Source: Caryophanon latum (lineage in GTDB: Bacteria; Bacillota; Bacilli; Bacillales_A; Planococcaceae). Taken from it: a stretch of DNA of 64,000 nucleotides. The DNA lies in assembly GCF_001700325.1 (NCBI RefSeq), contig NZ_MATO01000056.1, positions 1 through 64,000 on the forward strand, written 5' to 3'. Position 1 is the first letter of the stretch. Each line of letters opens with the position of its first letter. A program made the translations under genes and the position numbers. Under the pieces are notes generated by a model that made no database searches, was not told the origin of the DNA, and worked only from the letters and a program-made list of their open reading frames with translations. Of the stretch, positions 9,050-18,201 are shown piece after piece.

Positions 9050-12000
9050 ATGAAAAAAACAACAGCTTTTTATGTCGCTAGTGCGGCGTTAGCAACGACT
9101 GTATTGTTAGCAGGTACGCATACTGAAGCAAGTGCCGCTTCGATTGTCCCAGAAGAAGGCTACAAGCTTTTAGAAAAACAAAATATGCTTCAAACATTTG
9201 ATTTATCAAAGGATTCCGTGAAACGAACAATTAACTTCTCATTACCAGTCGATGCGACTACAGTAAAGGCAAACGAAAATATCGTGCTATTTGATGTTAC
9301 CGCTTCAAAGAAAGTAACAATTAACGCAACGGCTGGAACGAATAAAACGAGCGTAGAAGTTGAACTTGCAGATGGTTACACATATGAGGAAGGGCATGAA
9401 TATCGTCTTTTAATTGGCAATACAATTAAAAATTTAGGTACAAATGTGATGTCGTTACAGCAAGCGATTCAGTTTAACTATAAAACGATTAACGTGAATA
9501 AAACACCTGCTACTTCAAACGTTGTTGAAGGTATGATTTCAGCGATGACAGCGGACGCAATTACGATTGGGAATACGTCATATAGCATGAGTGATTCAAT
9601 TGCGAAGTTCGTAACGAACAATAAAGACGCATTAAGTGGTGCAACGATGAAAGCGACCCTTACTGAAGGAAAGATAAGCGCGATTGAGAAATTATCAATT
9701 GCAAAAGAAGGCGCAAAGCTTGTTGGTACAAGTGAAGACGTTGTGACAAATACGACGATTACTGTAGAAGCAGAAAATGTGACGCTACATAATCTTCGCT
9801 TTGCAAATTTATTCGTATCAAACAATGTCAAGCAAGCGTTAAACGTATCGGATTCTACGATTTCAGGAAAAGTTGAAACGTTAGCCGATCGTAGTGTGCA
9901 AGCAGCAGTCGAGGAGCAACATGCGACGACATTAGTTATCCGTTTCACAAATTCTGTTGTCGTTGAAATGTTAATTTCACGCATTGACGTGAAATCCGAA
10001 ATTTCAGGTACGAGTAAATTTATATTAATTTCAGTTAAATCGAATACGAACATTTGGGTTGATCCACAAGTTGTACTACCGAAGCTGACAATTGAAGACG
10101 GCGTAACGCACGTGCAGCTTAACGGATCAATTGCTCAAGTAGATATTCGAACGAACAATGATTTAACGTTAAGTGGAACAGGTAACTTCGAGAAAATTAA
10201 CGTCGAAACAGATAAGCATGTAACACTTGATACACAAGGAACCGTAAAAGAAATGAACGTCCAAAATCAAGATACGACGATGACGATTGGCGACAACGTG
10301 GAAATCGAAGCGGTAAAAATTCCTGAATCGTCGAAGCCTGAAGATATTATCGATAACTATGAAGACGTGAAAGACCAAATTGGTGACAAAATTGAAGAAG
10401 GCGACTTGCAGGAGTTTATAACGGCGAAGTTTGTACGTACTGATGTCGACAATTTAATGGGCTTATCGGTTGTTGGCGTGTCAAAGGATGCGAACGTATC
10501 GTATCAGCATTATGACGATGCGTCGAATGCAGTCGTGCCAAACATAGGCGAAAAGCTGACAGGTGCGATTAAGTGGACAACAGATACGAAAGTGCTGTTT
10601 TATATGGATCGCGATTACTACGTGTTCGTAACCGATGAGAATGACATCATTACAGATCGCTACGAAGTGCATGAGCAATTCCACAAATATTATGTAGAAG
10701 GGTCACAAACAGGTGATACGTTAACGATTCATATTGGCGGTTATACGAAAGACAGCATTGTGAATGAATACGTCCAAAATTTATACGTTACTGATGGGAA
10801 GAAAAGTGAAGTGGTCGATTTAACAAAGCATTCATTCCATTACGATGAGTACGGTAGAGCGTATATTAATATTGACGTTAACGCATATGACGGAGAAGTA
10901 TCTTATTTCATTGAACAAGCAGGAAGATACTTATATATCCATAATTTAACGAATTATTTTTCGGGTAATTGGGAAATTAATGGACCGCATTATGTAAAAG
11001 CAATTCATGACTTTGCGAAACGTGCGAACGATAGTAGTTATGTGAATAGTAACCGTTTATATCAATCGCTTGAAAGCTTACTAAAAGATACAAACTATGA
11101 GGAAGTTGATTACGTTTCACCAACAGGAGATAAATACAAAACACGCGTGTCATTATTATCACCTGCTCCGAGTGTCGAGGCGCAATACGTCAAAGCGTTT
11201 AGCGAAAAGCAGTATGAAAATATAGCGGCAATTCAGCAAAAGGTAACGGAAATTAATACGACAGCGATGCCGACGATTACAGCGTTCAACAAATATAACG
11301 ATGAAATTGACGCGATGTATCGAGAAGATAACCGCAGCTACTTAAATGAAGATGTAACGCTTGCTCAAATTGATACGTTAAAACAAAACATTGAAGGTGA
11401 TAGCGCATTACAAATCAACGATAAAGAAGAGTTATTATCGCGACAGTCTAATTTGTATTATGCATATTATCGTATGTATCAAAACTTAGTGAATGAATTA
11501 AAAGATGAAAATGGTTTAATTAAAGCGGGCGTAACAGAAGCGACAATTGATGAGCTGATAGCGAAATTTGAGAATGAAATCGGCGATAGCTATAAAGATA
11601 AAGAAAGGTTGATTGACCGTTTACAAACAATCAAAGAAGAATTTGTGCTCCAACCGTTTAAACGCTTAGAAAATCGTTCATGGAAAACGATGTCAGAGCG
11701 TATAAAAGCGAACGTAACGAGTGACGAAATTACAGAGGCGTATACAGAGGTGCTTTCACTAACAACGACAGATGAGAGAAAAGATGAAGTAGAGCAATAT
11801 TATAGCCAAATGAAATATTATTTCGTGATGAAAGAAGTAGCGAAGTATGCGACAACGAACGACATTCAAACACACCTTCTTATTCCATTCAAAGCAGATG
11901 TGACAAAAGTACAAATTGAAAGCATTTTTGCATCGTTTAAGGATTTTGAAGGAAGCTATAAATATAGTGTGACGAACTTGAAAGAAACAGCGATTTACTC

Positions 12001-15000
12001 ACTTGACGTGAAGCATCTTTTTAACGACATTACTTACTCAAAGAGCTTAAATAAATATGTACTGCTTGAAGGTAAAAACCTTACAGACGTTTTACCGATT
12101 ATTACCACATCGATTGACAATGCATCAAACACAGCATTGAGTTCAACACTTGAAGCGATTGTGCGCGATCTTATGTCGAGTGGCTTTAACTCATTCTACA
12201 CGGACAGAGTTTTGCAATCATCGGTAACGAAACAGCAAATTGATGAAGCGTATAAAACAATGATGGAATCGTTAGCTGGAAGTAATTATGTGAATAACGT
12301 GACAACGCAATATTACAACGTGCTACTCGATTATTACGAGCTGAAAGTAGAAAAGTATCTCGTAGAACCATCACTAGCATCTTCACTTAATTTATCTGCG
12401 TTAAAAGAAGGTACGACGTCGGAACAGCTGGAACAATTATTTGCAGATTGGCAACCAGCAGCAGAGCATAATTATTGGTATTATAGTCAAATTGACGACT
12501 TGAAAGAACGCATCTTCGCATCGTTACAATTAACGGATGCACTTGCGTTATTAAAGCCTCGCTATTTCAGTTACACAGGTGAGGAGCGTTTAGCAAGTGG
12601 TACTGTACAACAATTTCTTGATACGTTACTTGCATTAAAAGAAAAAGAGTTAAATGATGAAGCGAGCGATTGGGTTGACGAAATGTTAACACATTTCGGT
12701 CAAGCAGCGTTCAACTCGTTAAAAGAGACGAACGGTTATTACGATGGCAACCGTATAAAAGCGGATGTAACGTTAGAAGATATTAACAAAGCATACGAAA
12801 CATCAAAAGCTATTTTAAATGACGAGTTATTACAACAAACATATGATCAATATGTGTATTACTATTATGCAAAAGAAGCGTCGAAGCTGTTAACAGAACC
12901 TATTCAACAAGCAAATCGTATGCCAGGCTTTAAAGCGGACGTAACGGAAGCACAAATTGACACGATTTTTGCGAATTGGACGTTCGATGACCAAACGGAA
13001 AGCTATTATAAGGAACAGACAGAGACGCTACGAAAAACGTTACAGCAAAACTTCTTAGCACAAGATTTACTCAACTTATTCGATGAAAATTCATCGACTT
13101 TAGTTGAAGGTGTAACCGTTGCGAAAGTCGTAGAAGTGTTCGAGCAACTAAAAGCAACGATTCCAACTACTAATACAGCAGTGCATATGTTCATTGATAA
13201 CAAAGTAAAATCTGTCATTTTGCAAGCGTTCAAGCAATTACAAAATGAAGCGTGGTCAACGTACGCAGAAGCATTACGCGAAGACGTGACGTTAGCACAA
13301 ATTGATGAAGTATACAATGTAGTAAAAGTGTTCAATTTACCAGAAGTGGAAGAACGCTATAAAGAAGCGTACTTCTATTATTATATGCGTGAAGTTGGCG
13401 CATTAACGGGCATTCAAAAAATGATTTATGCGCCGGTCATTTTTGAAAAAGAAGCATCGCGTGAAAGCGTTGAGGCGATTTTCGAAACGTGGATAGAGCC
13501 AGAAGAAGCAACGTATAACGATCAACGAATTACAAATTTAAAACAATACACAATATTAAGTGCATCACTTCAAGATGTATTAACGCTTTTAGATGAGAAC
13601 TATAGCTCATATTCAGCGCCATTATTAGCAGAAGGTGTAACGATAGAAGCCTTTTTAGCCGGTTTTTCAGAAGCGATGAATACAGCAACAGCAGACGATA
13701 CAAAACAATGGTTAACATCGTTTTTAAAAGACACGGTTATTCGAAAAGCGTTTTCTAACTTATTTAATTCAGAATATGATCATAATGGAGAGTATTTACG
13801 AGAAGAGGTAACGCTTACACAAATTCAAGAAATTTATGATACGTTATTACCGTTTATTGAAGAAAAATATGTGAGTGATTTAACTTCATCGTATAACAAC
13901 GCGACGTATTACTATTACTTCCGTGAATTAGTAAAACTAGCACCAGCGATTGCGAAAAGTTCCTATTCAACATATTATAAATTAGCTGAAGGCGTAACAC
14001 TTGAAACGATTGAAGCGGTGTTTAAAGATTTCGTATATACAGAAGATGCCGATTGGCGCTTTGAGGAAATTGAGCTATTACGCCAAAAATTAGTAAATAG
14101 TTATTCCCTCAATAACTTATTAGCATTAACGAATGATTTAAACTCGATGCAGCCATTTAACGAAGGTGTAACGGTTGAGCAAATTCAAGCAGCTTATGAA
14201 GAAATTACCACACAAAATGATGAAAAATTAACGTCGCAAGCTGAGGACATTACGTTTAAATATGTTGATGCATTTATGAAAAAAGTATTAGCTTACAGTG
14301 ATACAAATAAGTCATCATTTGGATTCGTATTACCGAATGTGACGGCGGAGCAAATCGAAGCAGTCATTGCCGACATTACACCATTAAAAGCATTTTTCAA
14401 TGAAGAAAAAATGACAACGGCTATTGACTATTTAACGACGACAAAAGCGTTAGCAGCATTTAATACGTTACTAACAGAAGACGGTAAGCTGAAAGCAGAT
14501 ACGACGCTTGCCAGTTTATTAGCAGTATACAATGACTTAAGCGAACATGAAGCGATTGAATATGAATTAACATCAAAATTTAATGATTACGTGACGGAAT
14601 ATTATGAGCGACGCATTGAAGACGTAACAGGTAAAGCGCCTTATTCGAAGGTAACATTTACGAAATCACCAACAATTGCAGACATTGAAGCCATTTTCAC
14701 TGAATTAGCTGATTTGGCGAATCACACCGCATTATATCGTGATGTCACAGATTTATATGAAGAAACGGTTGTGAATTATTACGTGCAGCCATTGCTGAAA
14801 CTAACAGAGTACAATGGATGGTACAGTTTTAGTAATACGGCGACAATGGAAAAAGTTCAAAAAGCGGTTGATGTAGCGACGGCGAGCAATAACGAACAAG
14901 TGATGAGCGACGTAACGAGTTTGTTCACGTTAAATGCAAGAGACAATATATACAATATTGGTAATTTCAAATATGATTATGACGTGCAAGAGACGATTAT

Positions 15001-15448
15001 TGTGTTAAATGACGATACGACTGTAACAGATATTGAAAATACGGTTCAAACGTTAACAGCCTATAACGACGTATTCCATGTCGAGGAAGTGAGCGACTGG
15101 ATTACACTATTAACAGAAGCATTGTCAGCGCGTGAAGTAGCACAAGTTCAAGTGAAAGACGCAACACCTGAACAAGTAGTTGTAGAGCACGTAGCACAAG
15201 AAGATGTGAAAACTGTATCACTCGAACAGCTTGCCTCATACAGCGCTGTCGCAAGCTTCATTACGACAAATGAATACGGCTACACGATTGCCGAAAACGT
15301 AGATCGTACAGCACTACAAGCATTTGTGGAAGAGCTAACAGCAGTGCTTGAAGGGATTGAAGGCGAGGAACAGTTACAGCTATTGCTACAGCTCGCAACC
15401 GATGCGCTAGCACAGCCGATTGCATTCGTGCCATTTAGCTTAGCGTAA
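9050..15448 (+). CDS. Giant exported repeat protein, 2132 aa
   Basis: A secreted protein of unknown function. A signal peptide (MKKTTAFYVASAALATTVLLA, cleavage near ASA/ASI) precedes an SbsA/Big-type Ig-like stretch (about 60-160) and a beta-rich region to about 430. From about residue 760 to the end it is helical and repetitive. A motif of the form [LI]-x-[AE]-[DG]-V-T-x-x-x-I-x-x-[IA]-[YF] recurs some 23 times about every 58 residues. Every third copy, 169-182 residues apart, is followed by a Tyr-rich stretch such as YYYYFREL. There is no SLH domain, LPXTG signal or C-terminal membrane anchor, so wall attachment is unexplained. The start is fixed by GGAGGAG seven bases upstream of the ATG. 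It follows another surface-protein gene on the same strand. Confidence 0.85.
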   Translation: MKKTTAFYVASAALATTVLLAGTHTEASAASIVPEEGYKLLEKQNMLQTFDLSKDSVKRTINFSLPVDATTVKANENIVLFDVTASKKVTINATAGTNKTSVEVELADGYTYEEGHEYRLLIGNTIKNLGTNVMSLQQAIQFNYKTINVNKTPATSNVVEGMISAMTADAITIGNTSYSMSDSIAKFVTNNKDALSGATMKATLTEGKISAIEKLSIAKEGAKLVGTSEDVVTNTTITVEAENVTLHNLRFANLFVSNNVKQALNVSDSTISGKVETLADRSVQAAVEEQHATTLVIRFTNSVVVEMLISRIDVKSEISGTSKFILISVKSNTNIWVDPQVVLPKLTIEDGVTHVQLNGSIAQVDIRTNNDLTLSGTGNFEKINVETDKHVTLDTQGTVKEMNVQNQDTTMTIGDNVEIEAVKIPESSKPEDIIDNYEDVKDQIGDKIEEGDLQEFITAKFVRTDVDNLMGLSVVGVSKDANVSYQHYDDASNAVVPNIGEKLTGAIKWTTDTKVLFYMDRDYYVFVTDENDIITDRYEVHEQFHKYYVEGSQTGDTLTIHIGGYTKDSIVNEYVQNLYVTDGKKSEVVDLTKHSFHYDEYGRAYINIDVNAYDGEVSYFIEQAGRYLYIHNLTNYFSGNWEINGPHYVKAIHDFAKRANDSSYVNSNRLYQSLESLLKDTNYEEVDYVSPTGDKYKTRVSLLSPAPSVEAQYVKAFSEKQYENIAAIQQKVTEINTTAMPTITAFNKYNDEIDAMYREDNRSYLNEDVTLAQIDTLKQNIEGDSALQINDKEELLSRQSNLYYAYYRMYQNLVNELKDENGLIKAGVTEATIDELIAKFENEIGDSYKDKERLIDRLQTIKEEFVLQPFKRLENRSWKTMSERIKANVTSDEITEAYTEVLSLTTTDERKDEVEQYYSQMKYYFVMKEVAKYATTNDIQTHLLIPFKADVTKVQIESIFASFKDFEGSYKYSVTNLKETAIYSLDVKHLFNDITYSKSLNKYVLLEGKNLTDVLPIITTSIDNASNTALSSTLEAIVRDLMSSGFNSFYTDRVLQSSVTKQQIDEAYKTMMESLAGSNYVNNVTTQYYNVLLDYYELKVEKYLVEPSLASSLNLSALKEGTTSEQLEQLFADWQPAAEHNYWYYSQIDDLKERIFASLQLTDALALLKPRYFSYTGEERLASGTVQQFLDTLLALKEKELNDEASDWVDEMLTHFGQAAFNSLKETNGYYDGNRIKADVTLEDINKAYETSKAILNDELLQQTYDQYVYYYYAKEASKLLTEPIQQANRMPGFKADVTEAQIDTIFANWTFDDQTESYYKEQTETLRKTLQQNFLAQDLLNLFDENSSTLVEGVTVAKVVEVFEQLKATIPTTNTAVHMFIDNKVKSVILQAFKQLQNEAWSTYAEALREDVTLAQIDEVYNVVKVFNLPEVEERYKEAYFYYYMREVGALTGIQKMIYAPVIFEKEASRESVEAIFETWIEPEEATYNDQRITNLKQYTILSASLQDVLTLLDENYSSYSAPLLAEGVTIEAFLAGFSEAMNTATADDTKQWLTSFLKDTVIRKAFSNLFNSEYDHNGEYLREEVTLTQIQEIYDTLLPFIEEKYVSDLTSSYNNATYYYYFRELVKLAPAIAKSSYSTYYKLAEGVTLETIEAVFKDFVYTEDADWRFEEIELLRQKLVNSYSLNNLLALTNDLNSMQPFNEGVTVEQIQAAYEEITTQNDEKLTSQAEDITFKYVDAFMKKVLAYSDTNKSSFGFVLPNVTAEQIEAVIADITPLKAFFNEEKMTTAIDYLTTTKALAAFNTLLTEDGKLKADTTLASLLAVYNDLSEHEAIEYELTSKFNDYVTEYYERRIEDVTGKAPYSKVTFTKSPTIADIEAIFTELADLANHTALYRDVTDLYEETVVNYYVQPLLKLTEYNGWYSFSNTATMEKVQKAVDVATASNNEQVMSDVTSLFTLNARDNIYNIGNFKYDYDVQETIIVLNDDTTVTDIENTVQTLTAYNDVFHVEEVSDWITLLTEALSAREVAQVQVKDATPEQVVVEHVAQEDVKTVSLEQLASYSAVASFITTNEYGYTIAENVDRTALQAFVEELTAVLEGIEGEEQLQLLLQLATDALAQPIAFVPFSLA

Positions 15449-15499
15449 TGAATAAGTGATGCTGAAGCGGTCACCGCCTATTCCTATAACCTAATAACG

Positions 15500-15537
15500 A
15501 ACGAGCATTGGAAAACCATTTTCTGATGCTCGTTTTT
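15500..15537 (+). terminator. Terminator after the giant repeat protein
   Basis: AACGAGCAT (15500-15508) pairs with ATGCTCGTT (15526-15534), followed by TTTTA. Confidence 0.85.
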
Positions 15538-15590
15538 ATAGTTGAGGTAAAGCCACATACCCATCAAGCTAATAACGAAAAGAGCTACAT

Positions 15591-15791
15591 TTGATTCGTT
15601 TCGACAAGAGTGATAGCCCAGGCTTCGGCGTATTGAGCGAAATGAAAAACCGCACATTGCGCGACCATGCAGACGACATCGAGCAGCTTGTGAACCATTT
15701 ACAGCTCGACACATTTGCGCTGCTTGGCGTATCATTTGCCACAGCGCGTCACGGTGTGCAACCTCGTTTCGACGGCCACACCATTCATTAA
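15591..15791 (+). pseudogene. Alpha/beta-hydrolase fragment
   Basis: An internal piece of an alpha/beta-hydrolase. RFDKSDSPGFG resembles the oxyanion-hole/GKSD segment, and RDHADDIEQLVNHLQLD followed by FALLGVS resembles the helix and strand leading to the nucleophile elbow. The elbow itself is broken (GVSFATA instead of GxSxGG) and the frame ends soon after. No start codon with a ribosome binding site, N-terminal domain or His-containing C-terminus is present. The decay is clear; the parent enzyme is not identifiable. Confidence 0.6.
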
Positions 15792-15874
15792 CGGCAAGCC
15801 ATCGAAGCATATATTTTACCGAAATGAGACAACGATATGCTGCAGCGCGACGTCATAAATTATAAAAGTTAACA

Positions 15875-16154
15875 AGCGTGTTGATTAGCTCGTGAACTGG
15901 CAGGAGTGTATTAACATACTTGAAAAATTAACTATTTTTTAAAATTATAAGGCTCTTCCCCATAACTTGGGGTTGCTTTTCACGTCGAGGCAGGCTTTCC
16001 GCGGGCGCGGCGGCGAACACGATGTTGGTCATGAAGGTGATGCCACATGGACGTGGCGCTCATCACCTTCCTCAAGCCTCCGCGCCTCTCCTATGTCGAG
16101 GCTTACGGGGTCTGCAATTCAGCTGTATAAAAATAGCTAATCAACAGACCTGAT
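15875..16154. repeat. Intergenic repeat family, copy C, with ISL3-like end inside
   Basis: Left end AGCGTGTTGATTAGC, right end GCTAATCAACAGACCTGAT. At 15951 an ISL3-like terminus (GGCTCTTCCCCATAACTTGG) begins. The core at 16034-16069 folds as AAGGTGATG/CATCACCTT around GCCAC/GTGGC. It abuts the truncated gene starting at 16147. Confidence 0.7.
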
Positions 16155-16401
16155 ATATATTAAAGATTTTATCGAAATTGGCTATGAGTACTATGAAAAG
16201 CCAAATTGTTGTGTCAGCATGCTTGATTTTTTCATGAACTGCACGATTGCGATGATTAAAAAGCGTGAGGTGAATATGCTAGCATATCCCGCAGGAAGAA
16301 GTGTGCTGAATCGATTAAAAGCGTTCCCGACAAAATATGATGACGAGATGATGCAGCGAAAGGCGGAGAAAATGAAACGTTATTATGAGCAACATATGTA
16401 G
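16147..16401 (+). pseudogene. C-terminal fragment of an unidentified gene
   Basis: The frame is open from the edge of repeat copy C to the stop at 16401 (about 84 residues), reading DLIYIKDFIEIGYEYYEKPN onward and ending in a Lys/Met-rich helix. The only early ATG (16219) lacks a ribosome binding site. The repeat has apparently replaced the 5' part. The stop is followed 11 bases later by the start of the next gene, so it was the first cistron of this small cluster. Confidence 0.5.
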
Positions 16402-16412
16402 AGGTGAACAAA

Positions 16413-16862
16413 ATGAAGGAGAAATTACAGCAGCTGATCAGCAATACTCATTTTGAAGAAGCAAGTCAATTGATAAAGCGACTAGATTTTCACGTATTTG
16501 AAGAGTTATTAGTTGAAATTGCATTTGATAATGAAGATGTATCCAATTATTTATTTGTCGTCTATTTATTGGAGCAACAGGAGTTGGCAAACTATCATGA
16601 CCTAGCCTATTTGTTAATGGCACAACCGCTTTGTCATTTGGAGCAGGCGTACTTCACTGCTTATAAGCATGCAAAAAAAGCCGTTGAATTAACAGATGGT
16701 AGAGATGTGTTGTTGCTTGAAAATGTATTGTTTTTACACGGTGTGCCGGATCAAGTCATGTCCGACGAAGAGGAAGCAAATGTTGCACAAAAGATTGTAC
16801 GACTTGAGCCAAGTCACCAAGTAGCGAATGAATGGCTGAAAAACTATAAAAGAAAGAGTTGA
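16413..16862 (+). CDS. Small helical protein, immunity-like, 149 aa
   Basis: A cytoplasmic, mostly helical acidic protein without signal or membrane segment. The ATG at 16413 with GAGGTG seven bases upstream is preferred over the GTG at 16404, which is itself part of that ribosome binding site. It heads three tightly spaced small genes (gaps of six and eleven bases). Short cytoplasmic genes of unrelated sequence strung together like this, beside gene debris, are typical of immunity-gene remnants of polymorphic toxin loci. That role is inferred; I cannot name a family. Confidence 0.65.
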   Translation: MKEKLQQLISNTHFEEASQLIKRLDFHVFEELLVEIAFDNEDVSNYLFVVYLLEQQELANYHDLAYLLMAQPLCHLEQAYFTAYKHAKKAVELTDGRDVLLLENVLFLHGVPDQVMSDEEEANVAQKIVRLEPSHQVANEWLKNYKRKS

Positions 16863-16868
16863 ATTTTT

Positions 16869-17264
16869 ATGTATCGAAATGAAGATATACAAGGTGCGGT
16901 GTATGAAAAGCTATTAACAAAATTACTAAGCTGTTGTGATACGGTACAGTGTGTGACGAGAGACGAGGACGATACTTTTTTCGAGCCAATAATGGAGGCA
17001 CTTGTAGACAGAAGGTATGTAACAGCCTGGCCAATTACGAAACTAGGACCGGGTGCAGCACCAGTGTTACAGTATACGTTTCATTATAATTTTCAAGTGG
17101 CATCGTTTTTAAAGGAGCGCCAATCATCATTGTTTAGCTGGTTAATGCCATATCCAGAAGATTGGTCGTTTTGGCGTGGGGATACATGCTTACTTGCAAC
17201 TTGTTCGCATGAGCAAATGTTGGAAATGGCGTCAGAAGTGTCAGCATTATTAGAAGATAAATAG
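16869..17264 (+). CDS. Small hypothetical protein, immunity-like, 131 aa
   Basis: Soluble 131-residue protein with a Trp/aromatic-rich C-terminal half (SLFSWLMPYPEDWSFWRGD) followed by a Cys-Ser-His-Glu segment. The layout of aromatic loop, short charged turn and SHE-like ending recalls several toxin-immunity families, but the match is impressionistic. It starts six bases after its upstream neighbour and eleven before the next gene, so the three are probably cotranscribed. Confidence 0.65.
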   Translation: MYRNEDIQGAVYEKLLTKLLSCCDTVQCVTRDEDDTFFEPIMEALVDRRYVTAWPITKLGPGAAPVLQYTFHYNFQVASFLKERQSSLFSWLMPYPEDWSFWRGDTCLLATCSHEQMLEMASEVSALLEDK

Positions 17265-17275
17265 GAGATGATACT

Positions 17276-17608
17276 ATGCAAGCTTGTGCATGTAAGGAAG
17301 TAAAACAGCTAAAAGTAGAGGCAGATTTCAGTGCAGAGCCATTATGGTGTGCAAAGTGCTACACGAATTTAGATAGTGAAGATTTTTCATTATCAGCTGA
17401 TTTATTAAAAGTATTACTTGAGTGGATTGGCGATTACGGGACGTGGATCGACTGGGAAACGGACGGTGTAGTTGCTGGTGGCGTAGCGTTAGAAGCTGCA
17501 CATAACGAACGAGGGGTTAAGCTAACGGAGCTAGTCAAACAGCAGTTACCGCAATACGATATTGTCTTTTCACCATCAACATATGCAGTGAGACATCAGG
17601 AGGGCTAG
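17276..17608 (+). CDS. Small Cys-containing protein, immunity-like, 110 aa
   Basis: Starts at an ATG with GGAGATG upstream. The N-terminus has Cys-Ala-Cys and then WCAKC, a possible metal-binding pair of motifs, and the middle has the strongly aromatic YGTWIDWETDG. No signal peptide or membrane helix. It is the last intact member of the small cluster. No function can be assigned; an immunity role is inferred from context only. Confidence 0.65.
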   Translation: MQACACKEVKQLKVEADFSAEPLWCAKCYTNLDSEDFSLSADLLKVLLEWIGDYGTWIDWETDGVVAGGVALEAAHNERGVKLTELVKQQLPQYDIVFSPSTYAVRHQEG

Positions 17609-17609
17609 T

Positions 17610-17807
17610 ATGGAGCAAACTTCATTTTATACATATTTAGGTGATATCGGTTCGTTAGTTACTATAGGTATAGGAACTTTTTTAGCCACGCTTTAAGATA
17701 CTTACGTAGTTAATGTTTTTAAGAAGATCCTAAAGACCCTTATAAACACTGCTATTATAGCTATTATCGGTGGTACTTCCAGAAGCCCCGCCGTCTCCAT
17801 ATTTTAG
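17610..17807 (+). pseudogene. Small membrane protein interrupted by an in-frame stop
   Basis: An ATG at 17610, one base after the previous stop and preceded by GGAGG, opens a 28-codon frame encoding a hydrophobic helix (GDIGSLVTIGIGTFLATL). A TAA at 17694-17696 stops it. The same frame then stays open for 36 further codons (DTYVVNVFKKILKTLINTAI and a second hydrophobic stretch) to a TAG at 17805. This reads as a two-helix membrane protein with a nonsense mutation, although the 28-residue peptide alone could be made. Confidence 0.45.
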
Positions 17808-17818
17808 CATATAATTAG

Positions 17819-17855
17819 TCCTTCATTCGGCATTGTCCAGATGGGGGATTTTTTG
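17819..17855 (+). terminator. Terminator-like hairpin with GCATTGTC-type loop
   Basis: CCTTCAT and ATGGGGG pair (with G-U pairs) around a loop holding GGCATTGTCC, followed by six T. It resembles the hairpin at 8783 and closes the small-gene cluster. The spacer beyond, to 18150, has no gene; it holds a 16-bp perfect palindrome, AGTTAACTAGTTAACT, at 17971-17986, of unknown meaning. Confidence 0.6.
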
Positions 17856-18150
17856 ATGTTTCTTCGTTTCGTTATCAACATCAGACAAGCAAGATTTTGG
17901 TGCGTTGATAACGTTAACAATCTACGCTCAATCGATCGAAATTCGTGTCCTATTCAACGCAAAAAACAATAGTTAACTAGTTAACTTCAGTTTAAAGGAC
18001 GTTTAAAAGTTATCCGATTATGACGATGTTTCATCCAAAAAACAATCCATTTACATTCAAAGTGGCAGTTAGATCTGTTAGCTGGCGATATCGAAACAGC
18101 TTGTGTCGTATGTTCCGTTCAACATTTCGGCTAGTCGAAATGTTGACATA

Positions 18151-18194
18151 CAAAAAAACACCGAACAAGTTAGCATTTCATCTAACTTGTTCGA
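18151..18194 (-). terminator. Terminator of the nag/pts operon
   Basis: On the minus strand GAACAAGTTAG and CTAACTTGTTC form a perfect 11-bp stem followed by GGTG and seven T. It starts about ten bases after the restored ptsI stop at 18202. Beyond it lies another perfect inverted repeat, TCAACATTTCG/CGAAATGTTGA, around 18117-18144, without a T-run. Confidence 0.9.
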
Positions 18195-18201
18195 TGCGCT
18201 G

